Part shown: positions 10,985 to 23,345 of the stretch, in pieces
Position numbering within the stretch: position 1 is the stretch's first letter
Layout: every line of letters starts with the position of its first letter
Origin: Tachypleus tridentatus
Taxonomy: Eukaryota > Arthropoda > Merostomata > Xiphosura > Limulidae
Assembly (NCBI RefSeq): GCF_004210375.1
Contig: NC_134827.1
Span: 105,323,285 to 105,387,284 of the forward strand
DNA length: 64,000 bases
Reading direction: 5' to 3'
The notes under the pieces: model-generated
Database searches by the model: none
The model's input: the letters and a program-made list of their open reading frames with translations, nothing else
What the model was told of the DNA's origin: nothing
Program-made: the position numbers and the translations under genes

Positions 10985-12545
10985 AGGTGGTCAGAGTCAA
11001 AGGGTATGAAATGGCCACCGCAGGTCTGTGTGTGGGTTAGGGCTCCGATCCTGGTCTTTGAGTTCTATTTTCGTCTCGACGAAGGTCGTGGTTGAAGTGA
11101 TTCGTACCGACTCAAAGTAGTTACCTATAGCGAACTTTGCCCTGAATCGGTACAAACCGCCCCTAAACCACGCTGGACATTCTGAACTTCCAAACATATT
11201 GCCAAGTTCTTAAGAAAAGTACAATAATAATAAAAATAACACCGACTCTCATCACAAATACAAACATTAGAAATACACTTAATAATCGTTAACTAAAAAC
11301 ATTATCGATTCATAGTGCCAGAAACTCGTGTTCGTCATTTTGGTAAGCTCGTTTTCTTTGAGTAGAAAGTACTTTAAATCTGCTCTAAAGTGTCTCGAGG
11401 TGGAAACACATCAGATATCCTACCTACATTCTGTTCTGTCCCAAATAGACAAAAAAAAAAAAGTCTGGGGCGGAAAGTCTTGTATGAGTAACAACAAAAC
11501 AAGAGACTAATCGGAGGTAAGAGGATTTGCCCAATTTTCATTTTTCTGAAAGCCTGTAACCGAAACAAAACTAAAAGATTCAATACAATGAAAGCTTTCT
11601 CAGTGAAAATTGCGATTGTTTTTTTACTTAGTGACCAATCAGTCAGATGACCCTCATTATACTGAAGTGGACCGTTTGTGACCAAGAGTTTGTTAAATTT
11701 GCCTATAGACAAGAACGTTTCAGGTTTAACAACAGATTAGACAAGAACGTTTCAGGTTAAAGAAAGACGTTGAAACAATCTCAGGAAATCTGGACCTTAC
11801 GTTTTATTAATCGGGGAAGAACTACATTGGGCAAATTATGTGATTAAAACAAAAATTAGGGTTAAAGATCAGTTGTCTTAGGCTTAGCTCATTATTACCT
11901 GCGTAGCTTCCTGGTTCAGAACATCCTGTTATTCCGTCCTAACGCCAGGTTCATTACTGAATAGACGAAAGTAATGGATCTCTAGCCATGTATAAAGATC
12001 TTATGGGCTTCATAATAGTACATCGGTTTTCACATGTAAAAACCACTTTGATTGGCTCTTTGATCCCCGCCTCGAAAATATATGGCAAATAAGGTTCGTT
12101 GAAAATATGCGTTCTCTAATTAATATAGAAGCTGGATTCCCTAGAGTGTCAGATACGCTTTGAGAAGGTCTGGCGAGGTTTCTCTCATGGAGCCGAAGTA
12201 TTCATACAGTCAATACGTATTTCCTATGAATACACTGTACACACAGAATCGCTTAAGATATGTCCAAACTTCACTCGAATAGTTGTTCTCTGGGAAATTA
12301 TAATTTTAAAACTGCAAGAAAGACAATGAAAACCGTTTGTAACTTTCAAATTATGTAACCCCCTTTTTGAAACGTTGCTAAGCAATCCATCCTAAAACTA
12401 CGGAAAATACAAATACACAATTGTGTTGTCTATTTCTGACGTTCAAGATACTATTGAAAGTGGCGTCAAAACAGGAAGTTATTATAACAAAAGATGTTTG
12501 ATGAGCCACGACAGCATGACATTCTTGAGTAAAATAAATACAAAT
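10985..12545. other. Unannotated, non-repetitive stretch
   Basis: Holds a less AT-rich patch at 11000-11200 with a 66-codon minus-strand frame (10997-11197) and a 112-codon minus-strand frame (11374-11712). Neither shows a domain I recognise. No splice-site or codon evidence is strong enough for an exon call. Confidence 0.4.
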
Positions 12546-12548
12546 CCG

Positions 12549-12662
12549 AACAACAGATGGCAGTGTTGATATTTAGTTCAATTATTTGGATACTATCGCA
12601 TCACGAGAAAGGGTTCTGGCCCAAAACATTGAGATAAATAATCAACACTGCCATCTGTTGTT
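12549..12662. repeat. Short inverted repeat, about 27-bp arms
   Basis: CAACAGATGGCAGTGTTGAT at about 12551-12570 is perfectly inverted at about 12641-12660, with a spacer of about 70 bases. It could be a tiny foldback element or a structured RNA; nothing further identifies it. Confidence 0.6.
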
Positions 12663-12664
12663 TG

Positions 12665-13070
12665 AATTTTTATTAACTTCAAGAGAAACTTTAACCATTT
12701 AAATATTTATTCTATGTTGTCATTTCTTTTTATTTAAATAAAAAAATATTCTGCGTTGAAGTATATTCATTATTAACTAACATTTCAATATTTTATAAAC
12801 ATTTGTTCCTTACACACTTCGTGTAAAAATTTAAAAGAAATTCTGCGATCAGAAAAGATAAATATTCTATTAGAAAAATATATAACGGATCTGTGTGTAA
12901 CACTAATAACTACAAAATTACTGATATATCGTTTCAATATCAATGTTTCTCTTGCTCAAGACAAAACGTATACAGTTAACAAAATGCTGTATAGGAAAAC
13001 ATTATCACGTTTATTTAACTACACGTGTCTCAGATATTTAAAAAATATATATTTTTATGTGCTGTCAACA
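12665..13070. other. AT-rich, no recognisable feature
   Basis: Runs of A/T, no ORF of note, no motif recognised. Confidence 0.5.
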
Positions 13071-13071
13071 C

Positions 13072-15310
13072 AAGATGAAAACTGATACAGTAGAACTATA
13101 GATTTATCACCACAGGATCGAAACTGATACAGTAGAACTATAGATTTATCACCACAGGATCGAAACTGATACAGTAAAACTATAGAATCACCACCACAGG
13201 ATCAAAACAAATACAGTAGAACTATAGAATCATCACCACAGGATCAAAACCAATACAGTAAAACTATAGAATCACCACCACAGGATCAAAACAAATACAG
13301 TAAAACTATAGAATCATCACCACAGGATGAAAACTGATACAGTAGAACTATAGAAATCACCAACACAGGATGAAAACTGATACAGTAGAACTATAGAATT
13401 GTCACCACAGGATGAAAACTGATACAGTAGAACTATAGAATCATCACCACAGGATCAAAACAAATTCAGTAGAACCATAGAATCATCATTACAGGATCAA
13501 AACTGATACAGTAGAACTATAGAATCGTCACCACAGGATGAAAACTGATACAGTAGAACTATAGAATCATCATCACAGGATCAAAACAAATTCAGTAGAA
13601 CCATAGAATCATCACCACAGAATGAAAACTGATACAGTAGAACTATAGAATCATCACCACAGGATCAAAACAAATACAGTAGAACTATAGAATCACCACC
13701 ACAGGATGAAAACTGATACAGTAGTACTATAGAATCATCATCACAGGATGAAAACTGATATAACAGAACTATAGAATCGTCACCACAAGATGAAAACTGA
13801 TACAGTAGAACTATAGAATCATCACCACAGGATGAAAACTGATACAGTAGAACTATAGAATCGTCACCACAGGATGAAAACTGATACAGTAGAACTATAG
13901 AATCATCATCACAGGATCAAAACAAATTCAGTAGAACCATAGAATCATCATTACAGGATCAAAACTGATACAGTAGAACTATAGAATCACCACCACAGGA
14001 TAAAAACTGATATAACAGAACTATAGAATCGTCACCACAAGATGAAAACTGATACAGTAGAACTATAGAATCATCACCACAGGATGAAAACTGATACAGT
14101 AGAACTATAGAATCGTCACCACAGGATGAAAACTGATACAGTAGAACTATAGAATCATCACCACAGGATCAAAACAAATTCAGTAGAACCATAGAATCAT
14201 CATTACAGGATCAAAACTGATACAGTAGAACTATAGAATCACCACCACAGGATGAAAACTGATATAACAGAACTATAGAATCGTCACCACAAGATGAAAA
14301 CTGATACAGTAAAACTATAGAATCATCACCACAGAATGAAAACTGATACAGTAGAACTATAGAATCTTTCACCACAGGATCAAAACAAATACAGTAGAAC
14401 TATAGAATCACCACCACAGGATGAAAACTGATACAGTAGAACTATAGAATCATCACCACAGGGTGAAAACTGATACAGTTGAACTATAGAATCACCACCA
14501 CAGGATCAAAACAAAACAGTAGAACTACAGAATCATCACCACAGGGTGAAAACAGATATAGTAGAACTATAGAATCATCATCACAGGATCAAAACTGATA
14601 CAGTAGAACTATAGAATCATCACCACAGGATGAAAACTGATACAGTAGAACTATAGAATCACCACCACAGGATGAAAACTGATACAGTAGAACTATAGAA
14701 TCAACACCACAGCATGAAAACTGATACAGTAGAACTGTAAAATCATCACCACAGGATGAAAACTGATACAGTAGAACTATAGAATCATCATCACAGGATG
14801 AAAACTGATACAGTAGAACTATAGAATCATCACCACAGGATGAAAACTGATACAGTAGAACTATAGAATCAACATCACAGGATGAAAACTGATACAGTAG
14901 AACTATAGAATCATCACCACAGGATCAAAACTGATACAGTAGAACTATAGAATCACCACCACAGTATGAAAACTGATACAGTAGAACTATAGAATCAACA
15001 CCACAGGATGAAAACTGATACAGTAGAACTATAAAATCATCACCACAGGATGAAAACTGATACAGTAGAACTATAGAATCATCATCACAGGATGAAAACT
15101 GATACAGTAGAACTATAGAATCATCACCACAGGATCAAAACTGATACAGTAGAACTATAGAATCATCACCACAGGATCAAAACTGATACAGTAGAACTAT
15201 AGAATCATCACCACAGGATCAAAACTGATACAGTAGAACTATAGAATCATCACCACAGGATCAAAACTGATACAGCAGAACTATAGATTCATCACCACAG
15301 GATGAAAACA
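13072..15310. repeat. 2.2-kb tandem array of 42-bp units
   Basis: About 53 copies of a unit containing GATACAGTAGAACTATAGAA, TCATCACCACAGGAT and CAAAACT or GAAAACT. Variation is concentrated at the GATGAAAACTGATA / GATCAAAACAAATA alternation and at TCATCACC / TCACCACC / TCGTCACC. A block including TTCAGTAGAACCATAG recurs several times (near 13470, 13590, 13925, 14175), which shows segmental copying. The last copies before 15280 are nearly identical. Confidence 0.95.
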
Positions 15311-16520
15311 GTCTTAGCAGAATGGTGTATGAACAATATACACATCTGGTTATAAAAGTGATTAACTTTTGGACGAGCCGATGTTACCAGTTTACCACTG
15401 GTCGAAGTTACTAGGTTACCAGCGAACAAGTTACCATTTTTAAGTTCTTTAATTGAGTTTGTTTGGAATGTTATTCGAAACATTCTTTGTGCCTATATAA
15501 CAGTAAGCGTTTTCAGTCTGTAATAACTACATATCGTACAGACAGAACGAAGAATCAGTTGGTTTCAGTTTATGGATCACTAACGAAGCGTAAACCATAG
15601 TGTAATAAATTTCCGAGTACCTTTTAATGTGGCATCAGTATTATAAGTGGTTATCTAATTATCAACATACTTTACTTATATACAACTAATGAAAAAACTG
15701 TTTTATGAAAGTGTTATTTGTTATACGGAAACACCAGAAACATCGCACGTGAAAGGAAGCGGCTTACCTTACCAGAAGCAGACCAACCACTCTCGTCTTC
15801 GAAGGCCTTATAAGATACACTGTTTAAGCATGTACGGCTTACAACATATATCAGGGGTCTTCGAATTTTGTAATTAAGTTCTGAAATCGAAACAATTCCT
15901 GAAGCAGCGCCTCCTCGTTGTAAAATACAAAAACAGGAAATAACGTTTTCTGTCCGACATGTTTAAAATCATTCTGCACGATCGGAACCTACACTTCCTG
16001 TCATTATCGTGACAGTGGATCGAAAAGCTTGATGCAAGATGGGAAAAAATAAATTGTATTTTGTTTATAAGTTGATCTTCAGGTGGCCCACCATCGGAAT
16101 AACTCATTAGAAAATCTCATCCATCATTAACAAAGACACGGGACGTATAATTATTCTTTTCAAACCTGTATGTATTTCTTATTTCACTCTGGCGTCTTAA
16201 CCATGGTACGTTTTTCTATCTTATTTTGGCGTCAGTGATCACTAGTAACTGAATTAGAGAATGCAAGGTAACCATTTGGATGTATAATATTTGCCTGTGT
16301 GTCATAACTTATCAAAATTACGAACAGTTTTCGAAATCTTTGTGAGGTGTCAATTTCTTAACTGTCCTCAATTTTTAAGATTATGTTGTTTTATTATAAT
16401 ACAAAACGTAACCTCCTATAACAGTTGAGCAACGGTTGTTGTGAAAATTATAAAAAACACTATAGTAATATGGCGACACTTTGATGAAACAGTTGTAATT
16501 TATTGTAAACTGCTGCATTA
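15311..16520. other. No recognisable gene
   Basis: Several frames of 60-77 codons on both strands (for example 15292-15483 minus, 15689-15877 plus, 15874-16107 minus) with no recognisable product. Confidence 0.45.
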
Positions 16521-16524
16521 GGTC

Positions 16525-16745
16525 TTCCCAGTCTGTAGATTTACAATGCTAGAAGCCGGGTTTCGATACCCGTAGTGGTTAGAGCACATAATTTGTTGTA
16601 AAACTGTGGGTTGTAAGGTCAAGGTTCGAGCCACAATATGGCGATAAGCATGCTCTCCACTTTCAGCGATTGTGTAACTCTAAGAGACAGCCCTATTATT
16701 TGGTTAACAACAATCACGGAGTCATTGGGTGCTGCTGCTGGTTGA
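16525..16745 (+). mobile_element. Old SINE remnants (family B head joined to diverged family A)
   Basis: A family B head (ATTTACAATGCTAGAAGCC, GGGTTTCGATACCCGTAGTG) is followed by a diverged family A-like stretch (AAGGTCAAGGTTCGAGCC, GCATGCTCTCCACTTTCAGC, CTATTATTTGGTTAAC). Divergence is high, so the boundary and order of insertion are unclear. Confidence 0.45.
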
Positions 16746-17045
16746 CCTTCCACGGGTCAGCAATATTAAATTAGGACAGCTACGCTTGGAGCCTGAGGTT
16801 CCTGACATGACCATCGTCAACGTGTCAGCTCTGTTCAAGTCGAAAATGAAAAATCCTTATGAAATAACACAATACGTAGTTATATCTAGATGGGATAACC
16901 AAAATGTCGTAAATATCAAACGATACCGACTACTCGAGCGGAATGTAAAATAGTAGACAACATAAAGTTGGAAAACACAATAAAGGTCAAAATATACTGA
17001 CACCAACCTTGATTATATTGGGTAACACCGGCAATGTGCACATAA
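16746..17045. other. No recognisable gene
   Basis: A 74-codon plus-strand frame (16729-16953) overlaps the SINE remnant and has no recognisable domain. Confidence 0.4.
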
Positions 17046-17049
17046 AGAC

Positions 17050-17127
17050 AAAAGCATTCAGTCATAAGTTCGTGTCAAACGACAGAACAAAAGCATTCAG
17101 ACATAAGTTCGTGTCAAACGACAGAAA
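17050..17127. repeat. Two-copy tandem duplication, 39 bp
   Basis: AAAAGCATTCAGTCATAAGT followed by TCGTGTCAAACGACAGAA occurs twice in a row with one difference (AGTCAT / AGACAT). Confidence 0.85.
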
Positions 17128-17429
17128 GTCTAAAGGTCACTTTTAAGCACCATTAAGGCCTTGAAGTTTGGTTGTGTAAACACCAGAGTCCCGATGAAGG
17201 TCTTTGGTTTTATTAAAACCAAATCAGCAGCACAATAATCTAATCACAATATTACTTTACGACAGCAAATCAGCGAATGTAACTGGAATCAATATATTTC
17301 AACCTGTGAAGTTGGACAGTGGAAGGAGTTCTTTTAACAATGAACCTAATTTAAACTAACGAATGTTTCTTTCGATCCTGTGTGGGAAGTGATGATCAGG
17401 TTTGTATCCTACACTAACAGAAAGACCGC

Positions 17430-17860
17430 TTCGGTTGCTTGTAGTTCACAGCAATCAACAATAGACCCACGTAGCCCTACGATTTCTTATGGTTCACAGG
17501 AATCAACAATAGACCCACGTAGCCCTACGATTTATTATGGTTCACAGGAATCAATAACACATCCACGTGATCCTCCTGTTTCTCATGGTTCATAGAAATT
17601 AACAACATATCCACGTGGCCCTCCAGGTTCTCACAGCTAATAGAAATCATTAATAAACCCACGTGACCCTACGTCACGTTTATCATCATTCATAAAAATC
17701 AACAATAGACCCATATGGTCCTCCGATTTCACATGGTTCATAGTAATAAACAACTGATCCATGTAGTTATCACGGTTCATAGCAATAGACAAATAGACTC
17801 GCGTGGCCCTATGGTTTATCATGGTTCATAGCAATCGACAACAGACCCACGTGGCCCTCC
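17430..17860. repeat. 48-bp minisatellite
   Basis: About nine diverged copies with ACCCACGTAGCCCTACGATT, TCTTATGGTTCACAGGAATC and AACAATAG. The period is a multiple of 3, which explains short open frames on both strands. Confidence 0.88.
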
Positions 17861-18170
17861 GCTTTCTGTGGTAACAACTAACTCCCGAAAAGAGCTATAC
17901 TTTACCTTGTATAGATGGATTTTTCTCTGTACGAAAACACACATTTACAAGATAAACCTACTACAAGCTTAATTCTGGGTTTTGTACTGAACACTTAAAC
18001 ATCAAAGGTACTTCCAACCCTCTTTTGGTAATTATCCGTCAATAATTATCGTTTAGGTATTAAATACCTTATCTAATTTAACCACATTAAGGTTCTCAGT
18101 TTATACGTTGCTAAATTAACTCAGTTCCAAAGAATCACTCTAGTAAACTGAGATACTTTCTATCAGAGTT

Positions 18171-18430
18171 GGGCCCGGCATGGCCAAGCGTGTTAAGGCG
18201 TTCGACTCGTAATCCGAGGATCGCGGGTTCGAGTCCCCGTCGCACCAAACATGCCCGCCCTTTCAGCCGTGGGGGCGTTATAATGTTACGGTCAAGCCCA
18301 CTATTCGTTGGTAAAAGAGTAGCCCAAGATTTGGCGGTGGGTGGTGATGACTAGCTGCCTTACATTGCTAAATTAGGGACGGCTAGCACAGGTAGCCCTC
18401 GTGTAGCTTTGCGCGAAATTCAAAAACAAA
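18171..18430 (+). mobile_element. SINE family A, near full length
   Basis: The head starts GGGCCCGGCATGGCCAAGCG, with anticodon loop CTCGTAA (anticodon CGT, Thr-like), B box GGGTTCGAGTCCC and CGTCGCACCA as in a mature tRNA 3' end. The body is intact except for about a dozen bases missing around the usual CCCTCTAGTCTTA. No clear TSD. Confidence 0.85.
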
Positions 18431-18592
18431 GAATTCTTTCAGAATCCCCCACAGTAACCTTTATTTTTAAATTATTAATCTTTTCAATTTCTTTCTCATA
18501 GTTCTTCCTGCAATTTATTATTGTTGAGCATATGTAGTTGTAGTAACCAGGTAGGATTTCTTTCTGTTATCTTGTTAACGGTAAAACAACCT

Positions 18593-18690
18593 AATGGGCT
18601 ATCTGCATCGTTCCCATCCCAAATATTTAACCCTGATTTATTTAGCGTTATAAGCCCATTAGCTTACCACTGTGCAATCTAGGGACAGTA
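18593..18690 (-). mobile_element. SINE family B/C relic
   Basis: Minus-strand match to the short SINE pattern (AATGGGCTATCTGCATCGTT; TTTAGCGTTATAAGCCCATT; TTACCACTGTGCAATCTAGG). Strongly diverged. Confidence 0.45.
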
Positions 18691-19072
18691 GAAATAATTG
18701 AATTTTAAATACCTCGATGGTTTTATTTTCATTTTCGTTTTAACACTCTAGGTGTCGCGACAAATTTTGAAATATTATGTTCCAAAAGGTGCTGATTGGT
18801 AGAAATAAACTACTTGACTCTACTATTCAGAATCTTTTTTCAAATCTGAAATACATGTAGCATGAAAACGATATAGCTGGATATAGCAGTAATGGTTTTA
18901 GAGGTTTCAGCGTTCCCATATTCTCCAGAATCAATATCATATATCTTGCTGTCTTCTAATCTAATACGATTTTGACCTCTGACTCACTTGTCCTTCTAAG
19001 TACTCTTGTTTCAGCATCATTTCTTTGTTTCCAATTAATATAAATTGCTTTATTCGAGCATGAATCTAAAAA
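18691..19072. other. No recognisable feature
   Basis: Nothing recognised. Confidence 0.45.
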
Positions 19073-19318
19073 GTTTTTGTTTGTTTTGAATTTCGCGCAA
19101 AGCTACTCGAGGACTATCTGCGCTAGCCGTCCCTAATTTAGCAAGGTAAGACTAGAGGGAAGGCAGCTAGTCATCACTACCCACTGCCAACTCTTGTGCT
19201 ACTCTTTTACCAATGAATAGTGGGACTGACCGTAACAATATAACACCTCTACGGCTAAAAGGGCAAGCATGTTTGGTGTGACATGGATTCGAACCCGCGA
19301 TTAAGGGTACTCGAACAA
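19073..19318 (-). mobile_element. SINE family A
   Basis: Reverse-complement body and tail are clear (GAATTTCGCGCAAAGCTACT; GCTAGCCGTCCCTAATTTAG; ACCAATGAATAGTGGGACTG). The head keeps the B box (GGATTCGAACCCGCG) but loses similarity beyond it. Confidence 0.8.
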
Positions 19319-19880
19319 TAAAGCTTGTGAACTCGTTGAATAAACGTGTGTTAAGTATGGATTAACCCTCAAATTATCGACTTGTTTTTATATCGTTGAC
19401 AAGATCAACCTATTACGTCATATTTAGTTATTTTGTTTCTGTGACACTTAGTGTAATAAACTGACCAGAAATTGAGTAAATATATTTAAGAAAATTCAAC
19501 ATAATTATTTTGAGTTTTTGGTTTCAAATATTCACATAATTAATCACTGAGCCCAAAATTTGAAATTAGATTTTTATATTTTAGGAATTTGGGCAATGCT
19601 TCATGATGGACAAGTGTGCACACATTCATTCGTAATTTTGTGATGATGGATTACAGGAAAGCAGATAGTAAATAGCACACGCCTTGGGTATTCTTGTGTA
19701 GTCAGTTCGTGGGATTTGACTGTCACTCTTATACCTGTAGGATTCAAGTTTCGCTCACGCTAACCGCTGGACCACGTACGATTCCATGAGAAAATAACAA
19801 ATTAATACATTTTACAAATAAAGAAAACCAAATAATATAATGCAACGACATGAACAAAAGAGAAATAGAAACTGAACGTT
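19319..19880. other. Mostly unrecognised; possible old SINE near 19660-19780
   Basis: The stretch around 19670-19770 (AGCAGATAGTAAATAGCACA, TTCAAGTTTCGCTCACGCTA, ACCGCTGGACCACGTACG) vaguely resembles a decayed minus-strand SINE. The rest is AT-rich and unassigned. Confidence 0.3.
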
Positions 19881-19884
19881 TTAC

Positions 19885-20482
19885 CGAAAAATATGACTAG
19901 CTATTGGTTCGTTATTAAGGTAAAAATATGACTAGCTATTGGTTCGTTACTAAGGTAAGAATATGACTAGCTATTGGTTCGTTACTAAGGTAAATATATG
20001 ACTATCTATTGGTTCATTAATAAGATAAAAATATGACTAGCTATTGGTTCGTCACTAAGGTAAGAATATGACTAGCTATTGGTTCGTTACTAAGGTAAAT
20101 ATATGACTATCTATTGGTTCATTAATAAGATAAAAATACTACCAGCTATTGATTATTTAATAAGATAAAAATATGACTAGCTGTTGGTTCATTAATAAGA
20201 TAAAAATATGACTAGCTATTGGTTCGTCACTAAGGTAAAAATACTACCAGCTATTGATTATTTAATAAGATAAAAATATGACTAGTTGTTGGTTATTTAA
20301 TAAGATAAAAATATAACTATCTATTGTTTCGTTGCTAAGATAAAAATACGACTAGCTATTGGTTGTTTGATAAGGTAAAATATGACTATTGGTTCGTTAC
20401 CAAGATAAAAATACGTTTAGCTATTGGTTCGTTACTAAGACAGAAATACACCTAATTATTGGTTCGTTAATAAGATAAAAGC
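19885..20482. repeat. 35-bp minisatellite
   Basis: About 17 copies with ATGACTAGCTATTGGTTCGT then TACTAAGGTAAAAAT. Variants (TCATTAATAAGATAA; TACTACCAGCTATTGATTAT) recur in order, so multi-unit duplication is likely. Confidence 0.92.
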
Positions 20483-20789
20483 CAAATTAATAGTATTCGC
20501 AGTCGTGCGGGCTTAATAAAAGTTTTTGTTTCTATTGACCTTAAATAAACTTCCGTGTATTCTGCGTTACTGTATAATAATTATTAACACAAGGCTTACC
20601 TACGTGGATAGAACTGTATCTATCTACCCTCACTTGTGTTTACTGTCAGGTTTGATAAATACTTCATTTAGAAATTAATGAAGCGGGAAAGCGTCTGTTG
20701 TTTGTTTTAATATTGAGATAATAAAGAGAAACGTATAAAGTTAAGGAATAATAAGTGAAATTCTTCTGGTCTTCACTATCGGGTATAGA

Positions 20790-21133
20790 AGAAAAATCCA
20801 TGGTTTCATCTATGCAGGACTAAAGTGAAATCCATGGTTTCATCTATGCAGGACTAAAGTGAAATCCATGGTTTCATCTATGCAGGACTAAAGTGAAATC
20901 CATGGTTTTATATATGCAGGACTAAAGTGAAATCCATGGTTTCATCTATGCAGGACTAAAGTGAAATCCATGGTTTCATCTATGCAGGACTAAAGTGAAA
21001 TCCATGGTTTTATATATGCAGGACTAAAGTGAAATCCATGGTTTCATCTGTGCAGGACTAAAGTGAAATCCATGGTTTCATCTATGGAGGACTAAAGTGA
21101 AATCCATGGTTTCATCTATGCAGGACTAAAGTG
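20790..21133. repeat. 34-bp minisatellite
   Basis: About ten nearly identical copies of AGTGAAATCCATGGTTTCAT plus CTATGCAGGACTAA. A three-unit block containing TTTTATATATGCAGG appears twice (about 20906 and 21008). Low divergence implies recent expansion. Confidence 0.94.
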
Positions 21134-21428
21134 TCCATTAATGTTTTTCTTTTTCTGATGCTGAATAAATGCGTAACCCCCTTAACATATATACACACAG
21201 TAAACTAGCTTTTGGCGTTGTTTTAAGCATAAAAATATACTACGAGCTGGCTTCGCTCTGTCAGTTGGGGGGAAATCAAACCTCCGACTTAGACTTACGG
21301 CTGAACAATCGCAAACTCAATGCTTCTTTGTTAACTAAAAAAATTAACAAATAATTATGTCACGTTGTCCTATCTGCTTCTCTTAGAGTTCGTTGTTTGT
21401 TTTGCAGTTGTAGTATTCTAACAAAGAC

Positions 21429-21700
21429 GCTCGGCATGGTCACGTGGTTAAGGCGTTCGACTTGCAATCTGAGGGTCCCGGGTACGAATCCCCGTCGCAC
21501 CAAACACGTTCGCCCTTTCAATCGTGAGGGCGTTATAATGTGACAGTCAATCCCACTATTCGTTGGTAAAAAAGTAGCACAAGAGTTGGCGGTGCGTGGT
21601 GATGACTAGCTGCCTTCCCTCTAGTCTTCCACTGCTAAATTAGGGACGGCTAGCACAGATAGCCCTCGTGTAGCTTTGCGCGAAATTCAAAAACAAAGAA
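21429..21700 (+). mobile_element. SINE family A, full length
   Basis: Head CTCGGCATGGTCACGTGGTT, anticodon loop CTTGCAA, altered B box GGGTACGAATCCC, intact body and tail (TGTAGCTTTGCGCGAAATTC, then AAAACAAAG). AACAAAGA on both sides is a weak TSD candidate because the SINE tail itself is A-rich. Confidence 0.85.
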
Positions 21701-21735
21701 ACTAAGAAAAACTGCGTGACATCCCACCGCAGTAA

Positions 21736-21840
21736 CACAGCGGAAAGGCTTACAACGCTGAAAACTGAGTTTCGATACCTGTGAAGGGCAGAGCGCAGAA
21801 AGCCCGTTGTGCTATTTTGTGCCTAACTTCAAACAAAGCC
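21736..21840 (+). mobile_element. SINE family B
   Basis: ACACAGCGGAAAGGCTTACA, ACGCTGAAAACTGAGTTTCG, ATACCTGTGAAGGGCAGAGC, then GCCCGTTGTGCTATTTTGTG. The pattern matches other short tRNA-derived copies here (21.7, 25.3, 33.9, 38.5 and 40.9 kb). Confidence 0.6.
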
Positions 21841-22905
21841 TGCACTTCAATCGTCTTAAATAAAATATTTACTAGTAAAACATACAAAAAAGCTTTAATA
21901 CTGACACAAACATAAATTTTCATGCGTCGAAAATACTGACTTGAAAAATCTGGTTTTTGCCCTTTTTGAGTCCTTTTAGGAGAAGGAATCAGAGGCCACA
22001 AAAAAGCATAATTTTGGGGGGTTTAATCGATTATTTGGTCATATGTTGACTAACTTACATGGGATTTGGTACAAAGATACTTTTCTGCAGGTTCCAAACA
22101 TCGACAAACAAAAATTGTGGACTTGCCAATTTTAGCAGGCCAGAAAATAGTTTTAATTGATTTTTTTATATAATTATTCCGATATATTTCTGTCAACTTG
22201 CATGAGATTTGGTATATTTCAAGATCCCGTACAGAGATCTTGACTATTTGGAAAACTTCGTCCTTGGTTTAATATTTTCAGTGAGTTACCCCAGTGGGAA
22301 CTCTTCTGATTTATAAAGATAAAATCAGGTATTCAATACCCTTCGGTGGATACACCAGACAGCTCGATGTGGCTGCTTTGTTATAAGAAAACAAAAACTT
22401 TACAGGATTTCTCGTGAACGATCCATATGTGTATACTGTATATCAACCAACTTACGTGGGAATTTATGCAAAGATTCAACTTTCTAAGTCCCAAACAGCG
22501 ACACAGATTGTTTTTTCAGTGTTTTCCACGGTTTTTTCTGACCATGGGGCTGCGTGACTTAAACGTGTTGCATTAGCCCTTGAATGTGGGGCTCTTATGT
22601 TCTCTCTATCTTCTTGGTTCACAGTCTGAAACTTGGGGTCTCTTGACATAGTCGTTTAGCTATTATGTGTTGTGCAAGTCGACAAACCTTCAACCGTAAA
22701 GAAAAGTTAGATTCAGTAGCAAATATGCGATTTATTTGTGTGGGAAAAAAATAACCGAGATAGTTATGAATATATTATCAAATAAGATGTGATGTAGTGA
22801 CAACTATAAAAATACTTATAAAACACCAATGTGAAAAAATAAACTACACAACGTGTGCAAGCTAATATATCATACTTGTAAAACATAGGCGTAGCTGTGT
22901 AAATA
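21841..22905. other. Mostly unrecognised; SINE family C fragment at 22328-22398
   Basis: An 83-codon minus frame (21750-22001) runs into the family B SINE and is not a gene. At 22328-22398 (+) the 3' half of family C is visible (TTCGGTGGATACACCAGACA, GATGTGGCTGCTTTGTTATA). Nothing else recognised. Confidence 0.4.
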
Positions 22906-23345
22906 CTATATTCTGGTAAAACAATGGTATACTTAGGAATATAACACCACGTAAAATAATGGTATACTTATGAATATAACACCACGTAAAATAATGGTAT
23001 ACTTATGAATATGGCCTGGCATGGCCAAGCGCGTAAGGCGTGCTACTCGTAATCCGAGGGTCGCGGGTTCGCGCCCGAGTCGCGCCAAACATGCTCGCCC
23101 TCCCAGCCGTGGGGGGGTTATAATGTGACGGTCAATCCCACTATTCGTTGGTAAAAGAGTAGCCCTAGAGTTGGCGGTGGGTGTTGATGACTACCTGCCT
23201 TCCCTCTAGTCTTACACTGCAAAATTAGGGACGGCTAACACAGATAGCTCTCGAGTAGCTTTGTGCGAAATTCCAAAAAACCAACCAAACTTATGAATAT
23301 AATACTATATATTGGTAAAACAATGGTATACTTATGAATATAAAC
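22905..23345. repeat. Short tandem repeat of about 34 bp split by a SINE
   Basis: Units containing AATGGTATACTTATGAATAT and AACACCACGTAAAAT occur three times before the SINE and resume after it at about 23289 with a TAATACTATATTGG variant. The SINE at 23013-23288 entered a pre-existing repeat. Confidence 0.75.
23013..23288 (+). mobile_element. SINE family A with 12-bp TSD
   Basis: Full length, head GGCCTGGCATGGCCAAGCGC, anticodon loop CTCGTAA, B box GGGTTCGCGCCCG. Flanked by ACTTATGAATAT at 23001-23012 and 23289-23300. Because the target is itself a tandem repeat containing this 12-mer, the duplication could partly reflect the repeat, but both junctions are exact. Confidence 0.88.

Noticed and set aside
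16729..16953. 74-codon ORF as a gene
   Set aside because: Its start overlaps a decayed SINE and no domain is recognisable.
18171..18245. Functional tRNA-Thr gene
   Set aside because: The tRNA-like part is fused to the SINE body, has stem mismatches and recurs many times with decayed arms. None of the copies stands alone.
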